Source: Desulfobulbaceae bacterium UBA2273 (GTDB lineage Bacteria; Desulfobacterota; Desulfobulbia; Desulfobulbales; Desulfurivibrionaceae). From it: DNA of 64,000 nucleotides. How positions within the stretch are numbered: position 1 is the first letter of the stretch; every line of letters starts with the position of its first letter. Below the pieces are notes generated by a model. It saw nothing but the letters and a program-made list of their open reading frames with translations, made no database searches and was not told the DNA's origin. The position numbers and the translations under genes were made by a program. The stretch is from assembly GCA_002347095.1 (NCBI GenBank), contig DDWZ01000014.1, positions 25,907 to 89,906 of the forward strand, written 5' to 3'. This document shows, piece after piece, positions 36,039 through 44,926 of the stretch.

Positions 36039-36991
36039 TGTATTTTCCTGTCGCCGGTATCGAGGTCAACCCGCTGGTGCCGCCGCTGGTCGCCTTTGCC
36101 ATCTCCCTGTTCACCTCCATGGGCGGAGTGAGCGGGGCCTTCCTCCTGCTGCCCTTTCAGGTCAGCGTGCTCGGCTTCACCACTCCGGCGGTCAGCTCCA
36201 CCAACCAATTGTTCAATATCGTGGCCATCCCCAGCGGCGTGTACCGTTACATCAAGGAAGGGCGCATGCTCTGGCCCCTTACCTGGATCGTGATCATCGG
36301 CACCCTGCCCGGCGTGCTGGTCGGGGCCATCGTCCGGATCAAATACCTGCCCGACCCGAAAAACTTCAAGCTCTTTGCCGGGCTGGTCCTGCTCTATATG
36401 GGCGGAAGGCTGCTTAAGGATCTGGCGTTTACCAAAAAAAATGGGAACATGCCCACGACCGAAGAGCGTTTCCAGCAGCGGCACAAGCAACAAGCCCAGG
36501 CTGCCGTAAGCAAAGCCGACTCCTGCGAGCACCTGTCCTGCGTCACGGTCCGGCAATGGACCCCGACCCGGCTCGTTTACGATTTTTACGGGGAAACCTT
36601 CACGGTCAACGGTGTGGGCCTCATGGCCTTGAGCCTTGTTGTCGGTATGGTTGGCGGGGTGTATGGCATCGGCGGGGGGGCGATCATTGCCCCGTTTTTG
36701 GTCAGCTTCTTCGGCCTGCCGGTCTATACCGTGGCCGGGGCCGCATTGATGGGAACCTTTGTCACCTCGGTGGCCGGGGTGATCTTTTACCAACTGCTGG
36801 CGCCCCACTACCCCGGCATGGTCATTGCCCCGGATTGGCTGTTGGGCTTCCTCTTCGGGATCGGCGGCTTCGCCGGCATGTACTGCGGGGCGCGGCTGCA
36901 AAAATTCGTGCCCGCGGGATTCATCAAATGGATTCTGGTGGTGTGCCTGCTGTTCACGGCAAGCACGTATATCCTGAACTTCCTCTTTTAA
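36038..36991 (+). CDS. Sulfite/sulfonate exporter-like TauE/SafE-family permease
   Basis: The 317-residue membrane protein has the two TauE/SafE repeats (TSMGGVSGAFLLLPFQVSVLG and GGVYGIGGGAIIAPFLVSFFGLP) with about eight membrane segments. A 60-residue cytoplasmic insert sits between the halves and contains a short Cys pair (CEHLSC). The family moves sulfite, sulfoacetate, thiosulfate or other sulfur anions. Its ATG overlaps the stop of the selenoprotein-like Fe-S protein gene, implying translational coupling and a shared function. The longer frame upstream to 35411 is spurious. Confidence 0.9.
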   Translation: MYFPVAGIEVNPLVPPLVAFAISLFTSMGGVSGAFLLLPFQVSVLGFTTPAVSSTNQLFNIVAIPSGVYRYIKEGRMLWPLTWIVIIGTLPGVLVGAIVRIKYLPDPKNFKLFAGLVLLYMGGRLLKDLAFTKKNGNMPTTEERFQQRHKQQAQAAVSKADSCEHLSCVTVRQWTPTRLVYDFYGETFTVNGVGLMALSLVVGMVGGVYGIGGGAIIAPFLVSFFGLPVYTVAGAALMGTFVTSVAGVIFYQLLAPHYPGMVIAPDWLLGFLFGIGGFAGMYCGARLQKFVPAGFIKWILVVCLLFTASTYILNFLF

Positions 36992-37105
36992 GCCACCCCA
37001 GGCGACCGCCTTTTTCGCCTCCCCTTTTACCAAAGGAGGGAAAATACAACGTGCTCCGATCATCGTGAAGGCCGCAAACACCACCGCCGCAAAGAGCAAA
37101 CACGC

Positions 37106-37942
37106 TTAAACGAAAAGAACCAACCGGCTGAGCTGGCTTGAAATATCCGGCACGCCCCCCGCAGGCCGCTTTTCCATCTCCTCAAGCAGACGAAGACTGG
37201 CAATGCCATGCCAGGAGGCGTCAAGGAACGGCGCGGCCTTGGGACTCCGTCCAAACCCGCCTCTGCCGGTCTGGCAACTGAGGAGAAACGCCCTGAGATT
37301 GCCCGGATCAAGGGGCCTTGCGCCCAGAAGGCTTAAACCAGCAAGAGCGGCGTGGCAGTTCTCAATGAACGAGGTGGTCCCCGGAAAAAACCCGAACCCG
37401 CCGTCGCCGTTCTGCGAGCGCTGAAGCCACCCGGCCAGTTCCCCCGCACCCGCGGCCGGTTGGCCATCCATCTTTTTCACGAACAAATATCGGGCCACAT
37501 CCCCCACCGCGCAAGGGGCAGGCAGCAGCAACGACCGTCCGGAGCCGCGAAAGCTCGACTCATCCCCAAGAACCTCCCGGGCTATCCGGCGCACATAATA
37601 GACACCGGCCAGGGAAGCATCCCGGTTCAGGGAGGCGACAAGATGGGAGCGCAGCCGCGGAGCATCCAGGTCGAGCCCGCAGATCTGGCAGGTGAACAGC
37701 AGACGGAAGGTGGTGTCGATCCCCAGCCAGGGCACGGCCAGCATCCGGGCAAGGTATTCGGCCAGGGCGGGTTCGGATTGGGGAGTAGGTATCTCTTCTC
37801 CCAGGACCAGGCGGATGGCCACCGCCTGAAAGGTGTCCTGGATGGTGGCGGGCAGCCGCGGGGTGGCGCCGTAGCCGCCCGTGGCCTTGCGCCGCTTGAG
37901 CACGAACTCCAGCAATGCTGCATGATCAACCTGGCGAAGCAT
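37106..37942 (-). CDS. Prenyltransferase/squalene-cyclase-fold repeat protein
   Basis: The 278-residue protein contains alpha-toroid repeats like those of protein prenyltransferase beta subunits: RRKATGGYGATPRLPATIQDT, SQNGDGGFGFFPGTTSFIENCHAALAGLSLLG and CQTGRGGFGRSPKAAPFLDASWHGIASLRLL. The catalytic zinc ligands of true prenyltransferases are not evident. The family is also found in bacterial secondary-metabolism and unknown contexts, so function is open. DUF190 lies 35 bases upstream on the same strand. Confidence 0.75.
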   Translation of the reverse strand: MLRQVDHAALLEFVLKRRKATGGYGATPRLPATIQDTFQAVAIRLVLGEEIPTPQSEPALAEYLARMLAVPWLGIDTTFRLLFTCQICGLDLDAPRLRSHLVASLNRDASLAGVYYVRRIAREVLGDESSFRGSGRSLLLPAPCAVGDVARYLFVKKMDGQPAAGAGELAGWLQRSQNGDGGFGFFPGTTSFIENCHAALAGLSLLGARPLDPGNLRAFLLSCQTGRGGFGRSPKAAPFLDASWHGIASLRLLEEMEKRPAGGVPDISSQLSRLVLFV

Positions 37943-37977
37943 TTCTTCCCTCCCCTCGGGCTGAACTCCTTAACGCA

Positions 37978-38319
37978 TCACTTCGTTTCCTTGCTCCGAT
38001 ACGAGATCACCCGGACCTTTTCCAGGGTGACCATCCCCTCGCCGATCATGGCGTCCAGCTCCGGGAGAAAGGCGGCGATCCGCTCAGGACTGTCGACGAT
38101 CTCGATGACCAGCGGCAGGTCTTCGGAAAGCCGCAGGATCTTGGCCGTGTGGATGCGGCTGTTCCTGCCGAACCCCATGATCCCCCGGGTGACCGTGGCC
38201 CCGGCCAGCCCGCGCTTCCGGGCCTCTTCGACAATGAGTTCGTACAGCGGCCGCTGACCGAGCTTGGAGGTTTCGCCGATAAAGATGCGGAGCAGCTCCG
38301 CTTCCGAGGGGAGTTCCAT
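37978..38319 (-). CDS. DUF190 family protein
   Basis: The 113-residue protein belongs to the DUF190 family (AELLRIFIGETSKLGQRPLYELIVEEARKRGLAGATVTRGIMGFG, LPLVIEIVDSPERIAAFLPEL), a PII-like ferredoxin-fold protein often linked to the fluoride channel CrcB, as here. A regulatory or fluoride-tolerance role is inferred from that linkage. Of two in-frame ATGs, 38319 has better spacing (8 bases) to AGGAG than 38325. A repeat element separates it from crcB. Confidence 0.88.
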   Translation of the reverse strand: MELPSEAELLRIFIGETSKLGQRPLYELIVEEARKRGLAGATVTRGIMGFGRNSRIHTAKILRLSEDLPLVIEIVDSPERIAAFLPELDAMIGEGMVTLEKVRVISYRSKETK

Positions 38320-38386
38320 GGTCATGTCTCCTTTTTGTGATTAGCAGGCAATCTCAATCAAGTTCTGTGCCTCATATGCAGTCAAA

Positions 38387-38580
38387 ATCCCATTGGCCCG
38401 CAGCCGAGCACCGGAGAGGCTGCCGAAAAAGGGCTTTGCACTGTTTGAGGCGCAGCCGAGTTTGCAAAGCCCCGGCAGCATCGAGGAGCACAGGGCCTCC
38501 CGCCAACGGCGGGACAAGGGACACAGGGTGCCCTTTCTTTGGTTCGTTTCTTTGGGCAAGCAAAGAAATGAACAGAAGAA
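38387..38580 (+). repeat. Dispersed repeat, copy A (between crcB and DUF190)
   Basis: It shares with copies at 52361-52577 and 55403-55577 a common order of blocks: CATTGG-CGCAGCCGAGCACC, GCTGCCGAAAA, TTGCACTGTTTGAG, a CCCGCC/GGCGGG hairpin, and GTGCCCTTTCTTTGGTTCGT followed by a TTTCTTTG/CAAAGAAA stem. Internal inverted repeats (GGGCTTTGCA against TGCAAAGCCC) suggest a folded RNA or palindromic DNA. It occupies most of the 298-base gap between crcB and DUF190. No protein-coding potential is evident. Confidence 0.8.
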
Positions 38581-38617
38581 AAAAGCATATCCCTCTGGCT
38601 TCTGCTAAGCAGATTTC

Positions 38618-38995
38618 TTACATCAATCGGCCCAACGCCATCCCCAGAAAAAACAGCACCAACCCCACCCCGTTCTGCAGCAGGATATTGCCCATCCCGT
38701 ATACATACTCGCCGTCTGCGAAAAGATGTCCGCTTTCAGCGACAAAGGTGGAAAAAGTGGTAAAGGCGCCCATAAAGCCGGTGAGCAGGATAATCCGCAG
38801 CTCGCCGCTGCCAACGAAACGCTCGCTGGTCAGGGTCCAGATCGCCCCAAAGAGCAGGCAGCCCAAACCATTCACCGAAACAGTGCCCCAGGGAAAACCG
38901 CTCCCGGCCACCCGCTGCACCAGGCCGGACAGAGCGTACCGGGCCACGGTGCCGCAGGCCCCGGCCGCGGCGAGATAGATTATTTTCTGCCACAT
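38618..38995 (-). CDS. crcB: Fluoride ion channel CrcB (Fluc)
   Basis: This 125-residue four-helix membrane protein exports fluoride as a dual-topology dimer. Family motifs are AGACGTVARYALSG, FPWGTVSVNGLGCLLFG and LLTGFMGAFTTFSTFVAES, with the conserved Asn and Phe-box residues in place. The start at 38995 (MWQKIIYLAAAG) follows AGGAG. It lies 43 bases downstream of rsmI. There is no room for a fluoride riboswitch directly upstream. Confidence 0.95.
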   Translation of the reverse strand: MWQKIIYLAAAGACGTVARYALSGLVQRVAGSGFPWGTVSVNGLGCLLFGAIWTLTSERFVGSGELRIILLTGFMGAFTTFSTFVAESGHLFADGEYVYGMGNILLQNGVGLVLFFLGMALGRLM

Positions 38996-39038
38996 CTGCG
39001 CTACTCCTGCCATTGGGCTGATCCGCCGTCTTTCTTCT

Positions 39039-39917
39039 TCACTCCGCTTCCTTCCACACGGCCAAGGCCTTCTGATACACCTCGGAGCGGGACAGATCCA
39101 GATCCTTGGCAATATTCGCCACCGCGTCTTTCAGGCTGACCCCGTCCTGCCCCCGATACCAGCGCAGCAAATCCTCAAGATTATCCGGCCGCTGCGAGGC
39201 GGAGGCACGCACGCCTTCAACGAGCACCACGAATCCCCCCTTGATCGCCTCCCGGACCTTGTACCCGTCCAGAAGCTGCGCCAGCTCGCCGGAGCTAATT
39301 TCCTCATGCACCTTGGTCAGTTCCCTGCCGATCACCGCGCGCCGGTCGCCGAGCTCGGCCAGGCAATCGCCAAGGCTGGCGATGATCCGCCGGGGCGACT
39401 CATAAAAGACCAGAGGATGGACATCGTTTTTGAGACCCCGCAGGAGTTTGCGCCGCTCCGTCCCCTTGGCCGGGAGAAACCCCAAAAAAAGATGGGCAGG
39501 CTCGGTCAACCCGGCAACGCTGAGCAGGGTGGCCAGGGCGGAAACCCCGGGGACCGGCACCACGGAAATGCCATGGGCCTGGGCGCTGTGCACCAGAATC
39601 CCGCCAGGATCGGAGATACCCGGCGTTCCGGCATCGGAAACCAGGGCCACCTGATGGCCGGAAAGCAGCCGGGCCGCAATTTCCTGGGCGCGGCTCGCCT
39701 CCTTTTCCTTGTAGTAGCTGATCAGCGGGGTGTGGATATCGAAATGGGTGAGGAGCTTTCTGGTGTGCCGGGTATCCTCGGCGGCGATCAGGTCCACCTC
39801 TCGCAGGATGCGCAGGGCCCTCAGGGTAATATCCTCCAGATTGCCGATGGGGGTGGCCACCACAAACAGGGTACCGGGCTCGCCGCTGCTGGTGTTTTTT
39901 CCGCTGGGCTGTTTCAT
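39039..39917 (-). CDS. rsmI: 16S rRNA (cytidine-1402-2'-O)-methyltransferase RsmI
   Basis: RsmI methylates the ribose of C1402 in the decoding centre. The 292-residue protein has TP-methylase motifs LFVVATPIGNLEDITLRALRILREVDLIAAEDTRHTRKLL, VALVSDAGTPGISDPG, VVPVPGVSALATLLSVAGL and YESPRRI, and the C-terminal winged part (ANIAKDLDLSRSEVYQKAL). It overlaps the kinase gene by 4 bases and precedes crcB. Confidence 0.95.
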   Translation of the reverse strand: MKQPSGKNTSSGEPGTLFVVATPIGNLEDITLRALRILREVDLIAAEDTRHTRKLLTHFDIHTPLISYYKEKEASRAQEIAARLLSGHQVALVSDAGTPGISDPGGILVHSAQAHGISVVPVPGVSALATLLSVAGLTEPAHLFLGFLPAKGTERRKLLRGLKNDVHPLVFYESPRRIIASLGDCLAELGDRRAVIGRELTKVHEEISSGELAQLLDGYKVREAIKGGFVVLVEGVRASASQRPDNLEDLLRWYRGQDGVSLKDAVANIAKDLDLSRSEVYQKALAVWKEAE

Positions 39918-40696
39918 GCCTGCATGGCCTCCGGGGGAATAAACAGCCGGAAGCTGGTGCTGCCGGGGCTGGACTCACAGGAAATCTCACCACCGCAGCG
40001 GGTAATGATCTTTTTGGCCAGATACAGCCCGAGGCCGAGATGCCCTTCTTTGCTGGAATGAAACGGCTCGTAGAGATGCGCCGCCGCCTCGGGGCTCAGG
40101 CCGGGGCCGTTGTCCCGCACCCGCACGACGACGCCCTCGCCTTCTCTGGCCGATTCGACCGTGATCTCCGCCTTTTCCATTCCCTGCACGGCTTCCAGTC
40201 CGTTGGCCAGCAGAATATGCATGATCTGGTGCAGTTCCAGTTGAAAACGCGTCAGGGCGGGGGCCTCGGCCAGGATCATGTTTTTTTGCACCTTGTGCTT
40301 GAAGGTCGCATCGGCGGTCATAAACTCCACCTCGGTCTCGATCACGGAATTGATCGTATAGGGAACGGTGCCGGGCAACTGCCGGAATTCCGGCAGAATC
40401 AAGGTCCGCTGTAAAATCTGCTGGCTCTGCCGCACTTTTTCCTGCATCTGGGAAAGCGAATCCGCCCGCCGGGAAAGAAGATCATGCAGGGCATCCACCT
40501 CCGGCGATGGGCCGGCCTGACGCATCTGCTCCAGCACCGCCATGGCCTTGTCCAGCATCATGCCGGAAAGATCCGTGTGCAGGGAAAAAACCTGGATGAT
40601 CCCGCCGAGGTTATGGATGATCCCGCGAAACATCCTTCCCACCGCGGCATCCTGACTCTGCGCCAAATACGCCTCTTCCCAGTTCCCACTCTGCAT
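39914..40696 (-). CDS. Soluble sensor histidine kinase
   Basis: The 260-residue protein lacks membrane segments. An N-terminal helical dimerisation segment contains FRGIIHNLGGIIQVFSLHTD, where His may be the phosphorylated residue, followed by a coiled coil. The GHKL ATPase domain has the N box HILLANGLEAVQG, G1 VRDNGPGLSPE, and G2 GHLGLGLYLAKKIITRCGG. No receiver protein is adjacent. The ATG at 40696 with GGAGGGG is preferred to an upstream TTG. It is coupled to rsmI by a 4-base overlap. Confidence 0.82.
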   Translation of the reverse strand: MQSGNWEEAYLAQSQDAAVGRMFRGIIHNLGGIIQVFSLHTDLSGMMLDKAMAVLEQMRQAGPSPEVDALHDLLSRRADSLSQMQEKVRQSQQILQRTLILPEFRQLPGTVPYTINSVIETEVEFMTADATFKHKVQKNMILAEAPALTRFQLELHQIMHILLANGLEAVQGMEKAEITVESAREGEGVVVRVRDNGPGLSPEAAAHLYEPFHSSKEGHLGLGLYLAKKIITRCGGEISCESSPGSTSFRLFIPPEAMQA

Positions 40697-40901
40697 TGCC
40701 CCTCCGTCTTGCAAGGATAGCGGCCCCTACGGCCAGCCTTACTCCAGCTTAACCGGAATGGGGGTGAAAAATCCAGGCTATTGTCGGAATCGTCCACGCA
40801 TCCTCCCTCTTTCGATACCATTTTTTTTGCATCTTTCCCCTCTTGACAGAAAGGAGGCGAGAATGGTATCCAACCAGTTAAGTAGCACCAATATAAATTT
40901 A

Positions 40902-40929
40902 GTGACACTGAGTGAATACAAAATACAAT
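40902..40929 (+). promoter_or_regulatory. Sigma-70-like promoter for the TonB/receptor operon
   Basis: GTGACA and TACAAT (each 5 of 6 consensus) lie 16 bases apart. The predicted start is only about 10 bases from the ATG at 40945, giving a very short leader without a clear ribosome site. Confidence 0.45.
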
Positions 40930-40944
40930 TTTATAACAAGCGAC

Positions 40945-41358
40945 ATGCTGCGGAGACTTGCCCTGCCGGTCTGGCTCGGAGCATTGCTGATGGTTTTTTC
41001 TCTAACGGCATATGCCCAGGAAACATACTACCTCACCCTCTATGCCCGGGAGGATCAGCAGCTTGCCGACAGCCGGAAACAGTATCTCCAGATGGTGCGG
41101 TCACGGGTCGAAGGGAACAAACGCTATCCCCTGTTTGCCCGTAAACATGGTCAGGAAGGGCGAATACAGGTGCGATTCGTCATTCAGGACAACGGCCACC
41201 TGGAGGCAATTGAGCTTGTTACGCCCAGCCAGCATCGCGCTCTGAATGAAGCGGCATTGTCCGCGGTGCGTGGAGCAGAACCGTTTCCCTCCTTGCCTCC
41301 CGAGGTTTTTTCGGAACCACTCTCTTTGATTGTGGAGCTTGTTTTCACTCTGCACTGA
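40945..41358 (+). CDS. TonB C-terminal domain protein, short form
   Basis: The 137-residue protein has an N-terminal hydrophobic segment (LALPVWLGALLMVFSLTAYA) and a TonB C-terminal fold (KRYPLFARKHGQEGRIQVRFVIQDNGHLEAIEL, ALNEAALSAVRGAEPFP). It lacks the long Pro-rich linker and, if the signal is cleaved, the anchor of classic TonB. It may be a dedicated or periplasmic TonB-like partner for the receptor encoded 116 bases downstream; ExbB/ExbD are not in the window. The start is tentative because no Shine-Dalgarno is seen. Confidence 0.78.
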   Translation: MLRRLALPVWLGALLMVFSLTAYAQETYYLTLYAREDQQLADSRKQYLQMVRSRVEGNKRYPLFARKHGQEGRIQVRFVIQDNGHLEAIELVTPSQHRALNEAALSAVRGAEPFPSLPPEVFSEPLSLIVELVFTLH

Positions 41359-41474
41359 GCAAAAATGACCGCATCGTTTCACTCAACAACGGCAACAACT
41401 TAACACGAACCAATTCGAGAAAAAAATTGAGGCAGTTTTCATTATTTATACCCACACAGAGTATAGGAGAAGAC

Positions 41475-43712
41475 ATGCACCATCTCAAAAAGGCCATGGT
41501 AGCCACACTCATCGGCAATCAAATACTGTTCGCCTCCATGGTCATAGCATCTGAATCGGCAACACCTGCCGCGAAAATGGACGAGGTATTGCCGGAGATC
41601 CCGGTCTCTGCGGAAAAGATCATCGCGCCAACCAGGCAGGCCAGCGAGTCGGTCTATACCGGCAGCGAGGTCACGGCCAAGGGCATCGAACTTCAAGGCG
41701 CCAAGGCGACCACCAGTGTGTATGGGGCACTGGACATCCTGCCCGGCCTCAATGTGGAAAGCCCGGACAGCAACGGCCTGGGCGCGGAGATGAACAACGT
41801 CCGCATCCGGGGGGTACGGAGCTCCTTGGGCGCCCTGACCGTGGAAGGGGTGCCCAACTACGGCGGCAACCCCATCGGCCCCCGCGACTACCTCTACGAC
41901 ATGGAGAACATGCGCGGCATCTCTGTCTATAAAGGCGCGGTGCCAGGCGACATCGGCACCGGCGTCGGCGCGCGCGGCGGCGCTCTCTCGCTGCTGCCCG
42001 ACTGGCCCCACGAAAAGGCGGGCTTCCGCTTCGGCCAGTCATTCGGGTCAAACGAGTACTCCCGCACCTTTTTCCGCCTTGATACCGGCTCGCTCTCTCC
42101 GACGGAGACCCGCGCCTCCGCCTCGGCTTCCTACACCGACGCGGATAAGTGGCGCGGCCCCGGCTCGCTCGGGCCGAGGAAGAACGCCAATCTGGCCGTG
42201 GTACAGCCCGTGAGCGAACGGTTCGAGGTCAAACTCTGGGTCAACCACAATGATCTGGATCAGCACCTCTACCGGCCGCTCACCGCCACCGACATCGGCA
42301 ATCTGAAAGAGAACTACGACAAGGACTACAATGCCGCCCCCACCGGAGCAGCGGCCCAGGACATCTATTACTACGACTACAACCGGGGCGCCTACCAGAA
42401 CGACGATCTATTCTCCGTGCTGACCGTCAAGCCGAGCAGGGAATTGACCCTCTCCCTCAAACCTTACTATGCCAAGGAGGACACCGAGATTCTGCAAGGA
42501 ACCACTTCCAGCGGCGGCAAGGTGCAGAAGCGTACCCGCGACATCGAGCGGTTCGGTCTGATCGGCGAGGCGATATTTGAAAACGACGGCATCAAGACCA
42601 CCGCCGGGTACCATTTTGAAAACTCCGAGATGAACATCTTCACCCAGACCTACGGCATCAGCCCCACAGGCCTTGCTTACCAGGGCTACGGGGTATTCGG
42701 CACCAGCGGCACCGGATACATCAACAGCCCCTACGTGAAGATTGCCGGCAATCAGGGGCCGTGGGACTGGCAGACCGGACTCAAGTACTTCCATTACCAG
42801 GACCCGGCCAGCGATGGCTACACCACCGGGCCGGCCCCTGGCTACGCCCTGGTGCGGACGGCTGATCTGGACCGCCAGGAGACCGATTACGACATGTGGC
42901 TGCCCTCCATCGGCGGGGCATACCATTTCAGCGACTCGTTCCAAGCCAACGCCAGCTACGGCAGGAACTTCATCCGCCCTTACTCCTACCTCCCGCTGGT
43001 TTCGTTGTACAACAGCAACCGCGCCGCCTTCCAGGCTCAGGGGATCAACCTCCAGCAGCTCTTCGACGGCTACGCCATGGAGCGCTCCGACACCGTCGAT
43101 CTGGGGATGCGGTACAGCGGCGGCTGGTTCGAGGTGGCGCCCACCCTCTTTTACGGCAAGCACCGGAACCTGCTCACCACCATTTACGATCCCAGGGTCA
43201 ACCTGAACTACCAGCAGAACATCGGCCGCGCCACCGGCTACGGCCTGGATCTTGAAATGAACGCCTATCTCGACAAGGAGATCACGGTCTTTGTTAATCC
43301 GACCTGGACGAAGCTCACCTATGACGGCGATCTGACCTATGCGGGAAGCCGCCTGGCCGCCGACGGCAACCAGGTGGTGGACACCCCGGAGTGGCTGGTG
43401 AAGGCCGGACTGATCTACCATCCCGGCAACTTCGAGATCGTGCCCATGCTGCGCTACCTGGGAACCCGTTATGCCGATGTCGAACACGCTGGCAAGGTGG
43501 GGTCCTCGGCGGTGGCGGACTTGCGGATGAGCTACACCATGCCGAAGGTGCTCGCGGCGGAGTCGATGAAAGTCTCCCTCGATCTCGCCAATGTCTTCGA
43601 CAAGAAGTACGTCTCGGTGATCAACGCCTCCGACGACACCAGGGACGGGGTGGCCACCTATTATCCCGGCGCGCCCTTTGCCGCCATGCTGAGCGTTTCC
43701 CTGCAATATTAA
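41475..43712 (+). CDS. TonB-dependent outer-membrane receptor
   Basis: The 745-residue receptor has a signal region, a TonB-box-like segment (EIPVSAEK), a plug domain (GALDILPGLNVESPD, NNVRIRGVRSSLGALTVEGVPNYGG, ISVYKGAVPGDIGTGVGARGG) and a 22-strand barrel rich in aromatic and Gly residues, ending in Tyr (MLSVSLQY) as required for outer-membrane insertion. The following genes encode a binding protein, permease and ATPase of the FecBCD/BtuFCD type, so the ligand is probably a metal chelate or corrinoid. A TAGGAG site precedes 41475. Confidence 0.93.
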   Translation: MHHLKKAMVATLIGNQILFASMVIASESATPAAKMDEVLPEIPVSAEKIIAPTRQASESVYTGSEVTAKGIELQGAKATTSVYGALDILPGLNVESPDSNGLGAEMNNVRIRGVRSSLGALTVEGVPNYGGNPIGPRDYLYDMENMRGISVYKGAVPGDIGTGVGARGGALSLLPDWPHEKAGFRFGQSFGSNEYSRTFFRLDTGSLSPTETRASASASYTDADKWRGPGSLGPRKNANLAVVQPVSERFEVKLWVNHNDLDQHLYRPLTATDIGNLKENYDKDYNAAPTGAAAQDIYYYDYNRGAYQNDDLFSVLTVKPSRELTLSLKPYYAKEDTEILQGTTSSGGKVQKRTRDIERFGLIGEAIFENDGIKTTAGYHFENSEMNIFTQTYGISPTGLAYQGYGVFGTSGTGYINSPYVKIAGNQGPWDWQTGLKYFHYQDPASDGYTTGPAPGYALVRTADLDRQETDYDMWLPSIGGAYHFSDSFQANASYGRNFIRPYSYLPLVSLYNSNRAAFQAQGINLQQLFDGYAMERSDTVDLGMRYSGGWFEVAPTLFYGKHRNLLTTIYDPRVNLNYQQNIGRATGYGLDLEMNAYLDKEITVFVNPTWTKLTYDGDLTYAGSRLAADGNQVVDTPEWLVKAGLIYHPGNFEIVPMLRYLGTRYADVEHAGKVGSSAVADLRMSYTMPKVLAAESMKVSLDLANVFDKKYVSVINASDDTRDGVATYYPGAPFAAMLSVSLQY

Positions 43713-43738
43713 ATCGTCTTGCCCGGAAGGAGAAAACC

Positions 43739-44329
43739 ATGCTCGTCCCCCTTGAACTTGCCATGCTGGCCCGGAAAAATATCCATTTGAGCCCGGAGCT
43801 TGCCTTGGGCTGGCGTCTGGGCCGTTACGCCCATGACTGGTTCGACGGGCTCGATCAGGTGCGCATCGCCGCCTGTGGCCATGAGGACATTCTGACTGCC
43901 CTGCGGAGGCTGGCCCGTTGTCCGGAACAGGGAAGCGTGACCAGACCTGCCGGACCCAGGTCTTGGGACATACTGTTTTTGCATCACCTCACCGGCACCG
44001 CGCTCAAGATGGTTTTTCTCAAACGGCTAACCACCCTGTCCCCAGCTCTCAAGGGGCTTGAGGGCAAACTGGACGACGGCGACCCGGAGATTGTCCTCAT
44101 GTATCAAGATGGGATCAATGAACTGATCTCCACCATCGTCACCGCTGACCCGGCCAGTTTCTGCCAATTCAGCGAGATCCGTTGCCGGGTTGTTCAGTTG
44201 GATGCGGCAAAGCGTCCAGTCCGATGTCCAGAATGTCTGGCGCAAGATATAGATAGGCTTGTCGAGGTGGAGAACCACATCCGCTGTCCGTCCTGTGCCG
44301 GCCTCGAACCGGAGTGGCTGGCCGCATGA
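43739..44329 (+). CDS. Zn-ribbon protein of unknown function in the uptake operon
   Basis: The 196-residue protein starts MLVPLELAMLARKN after GGAAGGAG. Most of it is helical (DILFLHHLTGTALKMVFLKRL); the last 40 residues form a zinc ribbon of two Cys pairs (RCPECLAQDID and RCPSCAG). I do not recognise the family. Its place between the receptor and the FmdE-like gene, which also ends in a zinc ribbon, suggests both handle the imported ligand. The longer upstream frame overlaps the receptor gene and was not used. Confidence 0.7.
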   Translation: MLVPLELAMLARKNIHLSPELALGWRLGRYAHDWFDGLDQVRIAACGHEDILTALRRLARCPEQGSVTRPAGPRSWDILFLHHLTGTALKMVFLKRLTTLSPALKGLEGKLDDGDPEIVLMYQDGINELISTIVTADPASFCQFSEIRCRVVQLDAAKRPVRCPECLAQDIDRLVEVENHIRCPSCAGLEPEWLAA

Positions 44330-44387
44330 AAGAATGGCCGTGCGGAGCACCCCCGGAAACAACCTATGAGACCAAAGGAGAAAATAT

Positions 44388-44924
44388 ATGTCCGAACCAT
44401 TAACCGCTTGGGAACGTTGTGTGGAATTTCACGGCCATGCCTGTCCTGGTCTGGCCATCGGGGTCAGAGCCTGCGAGGCTGCCAAGGAAAAGCTCGGGAT
44501 CACCTTTGCCAGAGATGAGGAAGTGGTCTGCATCGCCGAAAACGACGCCTGCGGGGTGGACGCGGTGCAGGTGCTCACCGGATGCAGCATCGGCAAGGGC
44601 AACCTGATTCTCAGGAACACCGGCAAGATGGCCTTCACTTTCTTCTGCCGCGCCAGGAACTCCGGGGTGCGACTGGTTTTCAAGAGACCATTCGCCAGGG
44701 AGGGAGTGGACCGAGAGGCCATGCAGCAACTCATCCTCAGCGCCCAGCTTGCGGAGCTCTTCGACTGCAAGGAACCGGTCCATGCCCCGCCGGTGCGAGC
44801 GCGCCTTTTTGCCAGCGTTGTCTGTGAGCAGTGTGGCGAGAGCTGCGCCGAGCACACCGCTCGCCTCCAAGGCGGCAAGAAGGTCTGCCTGGACTGCTTT
44901 GCCGATTACTCGCGGGGGTGGTGA
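44388..44924 (+). CDS. FmdE-family protein with C-terminal zinc ribbon
   Basis: The 178-residue protein matches the FmdE family: FHGHACPGLAIGVRACEAA, VCIAENDACGVDAVQVLTGCSIGKGNLIL and FFCRARNSGVRLVFK, with conserved His and Cys that could bind a metal. A zinc ribbon follows (CEQCGESCAEHTARLQGGKKVCLDC). FmdE proteins occur near molybdenum/tungsten enzymes and transporters in anaerobes, but are not shown to be formylmethanofuran dehydrogenase parts outside methanogens. Here it is embedded in a TonB/ABC uptake operon. Confidence 0.88.
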   Translation: MSEPLTAWERCVEFHGHACPGLAIGVRACEAAKEKLGITFARDEEVVCIAENDACGVDAVQVLTGCSIGKGNLILRNTGKMAFTFFCRARNSGVRLVFKRPFAREGVDREAMQQLILSAQLAELFDCKEPVHAPPVRARLFASVVCEQCGESCAEHTARLQGGKKVCLDCFADYSRGW

Positions 44925-44926
44925 GC

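Noticed and set aside
38996..39038. Possible fluoride riboswitch before crcB
   Set aside because: Only 43 bases separate rsmI from crcB and the conserved riboswitch core is absent.
40715..40944. Possible cobalamin riboswitch before the TonB/receptor operon
   Set aside because: No B12-box-like segment or long structured leader; the candidate promoter sits right at the start codon.
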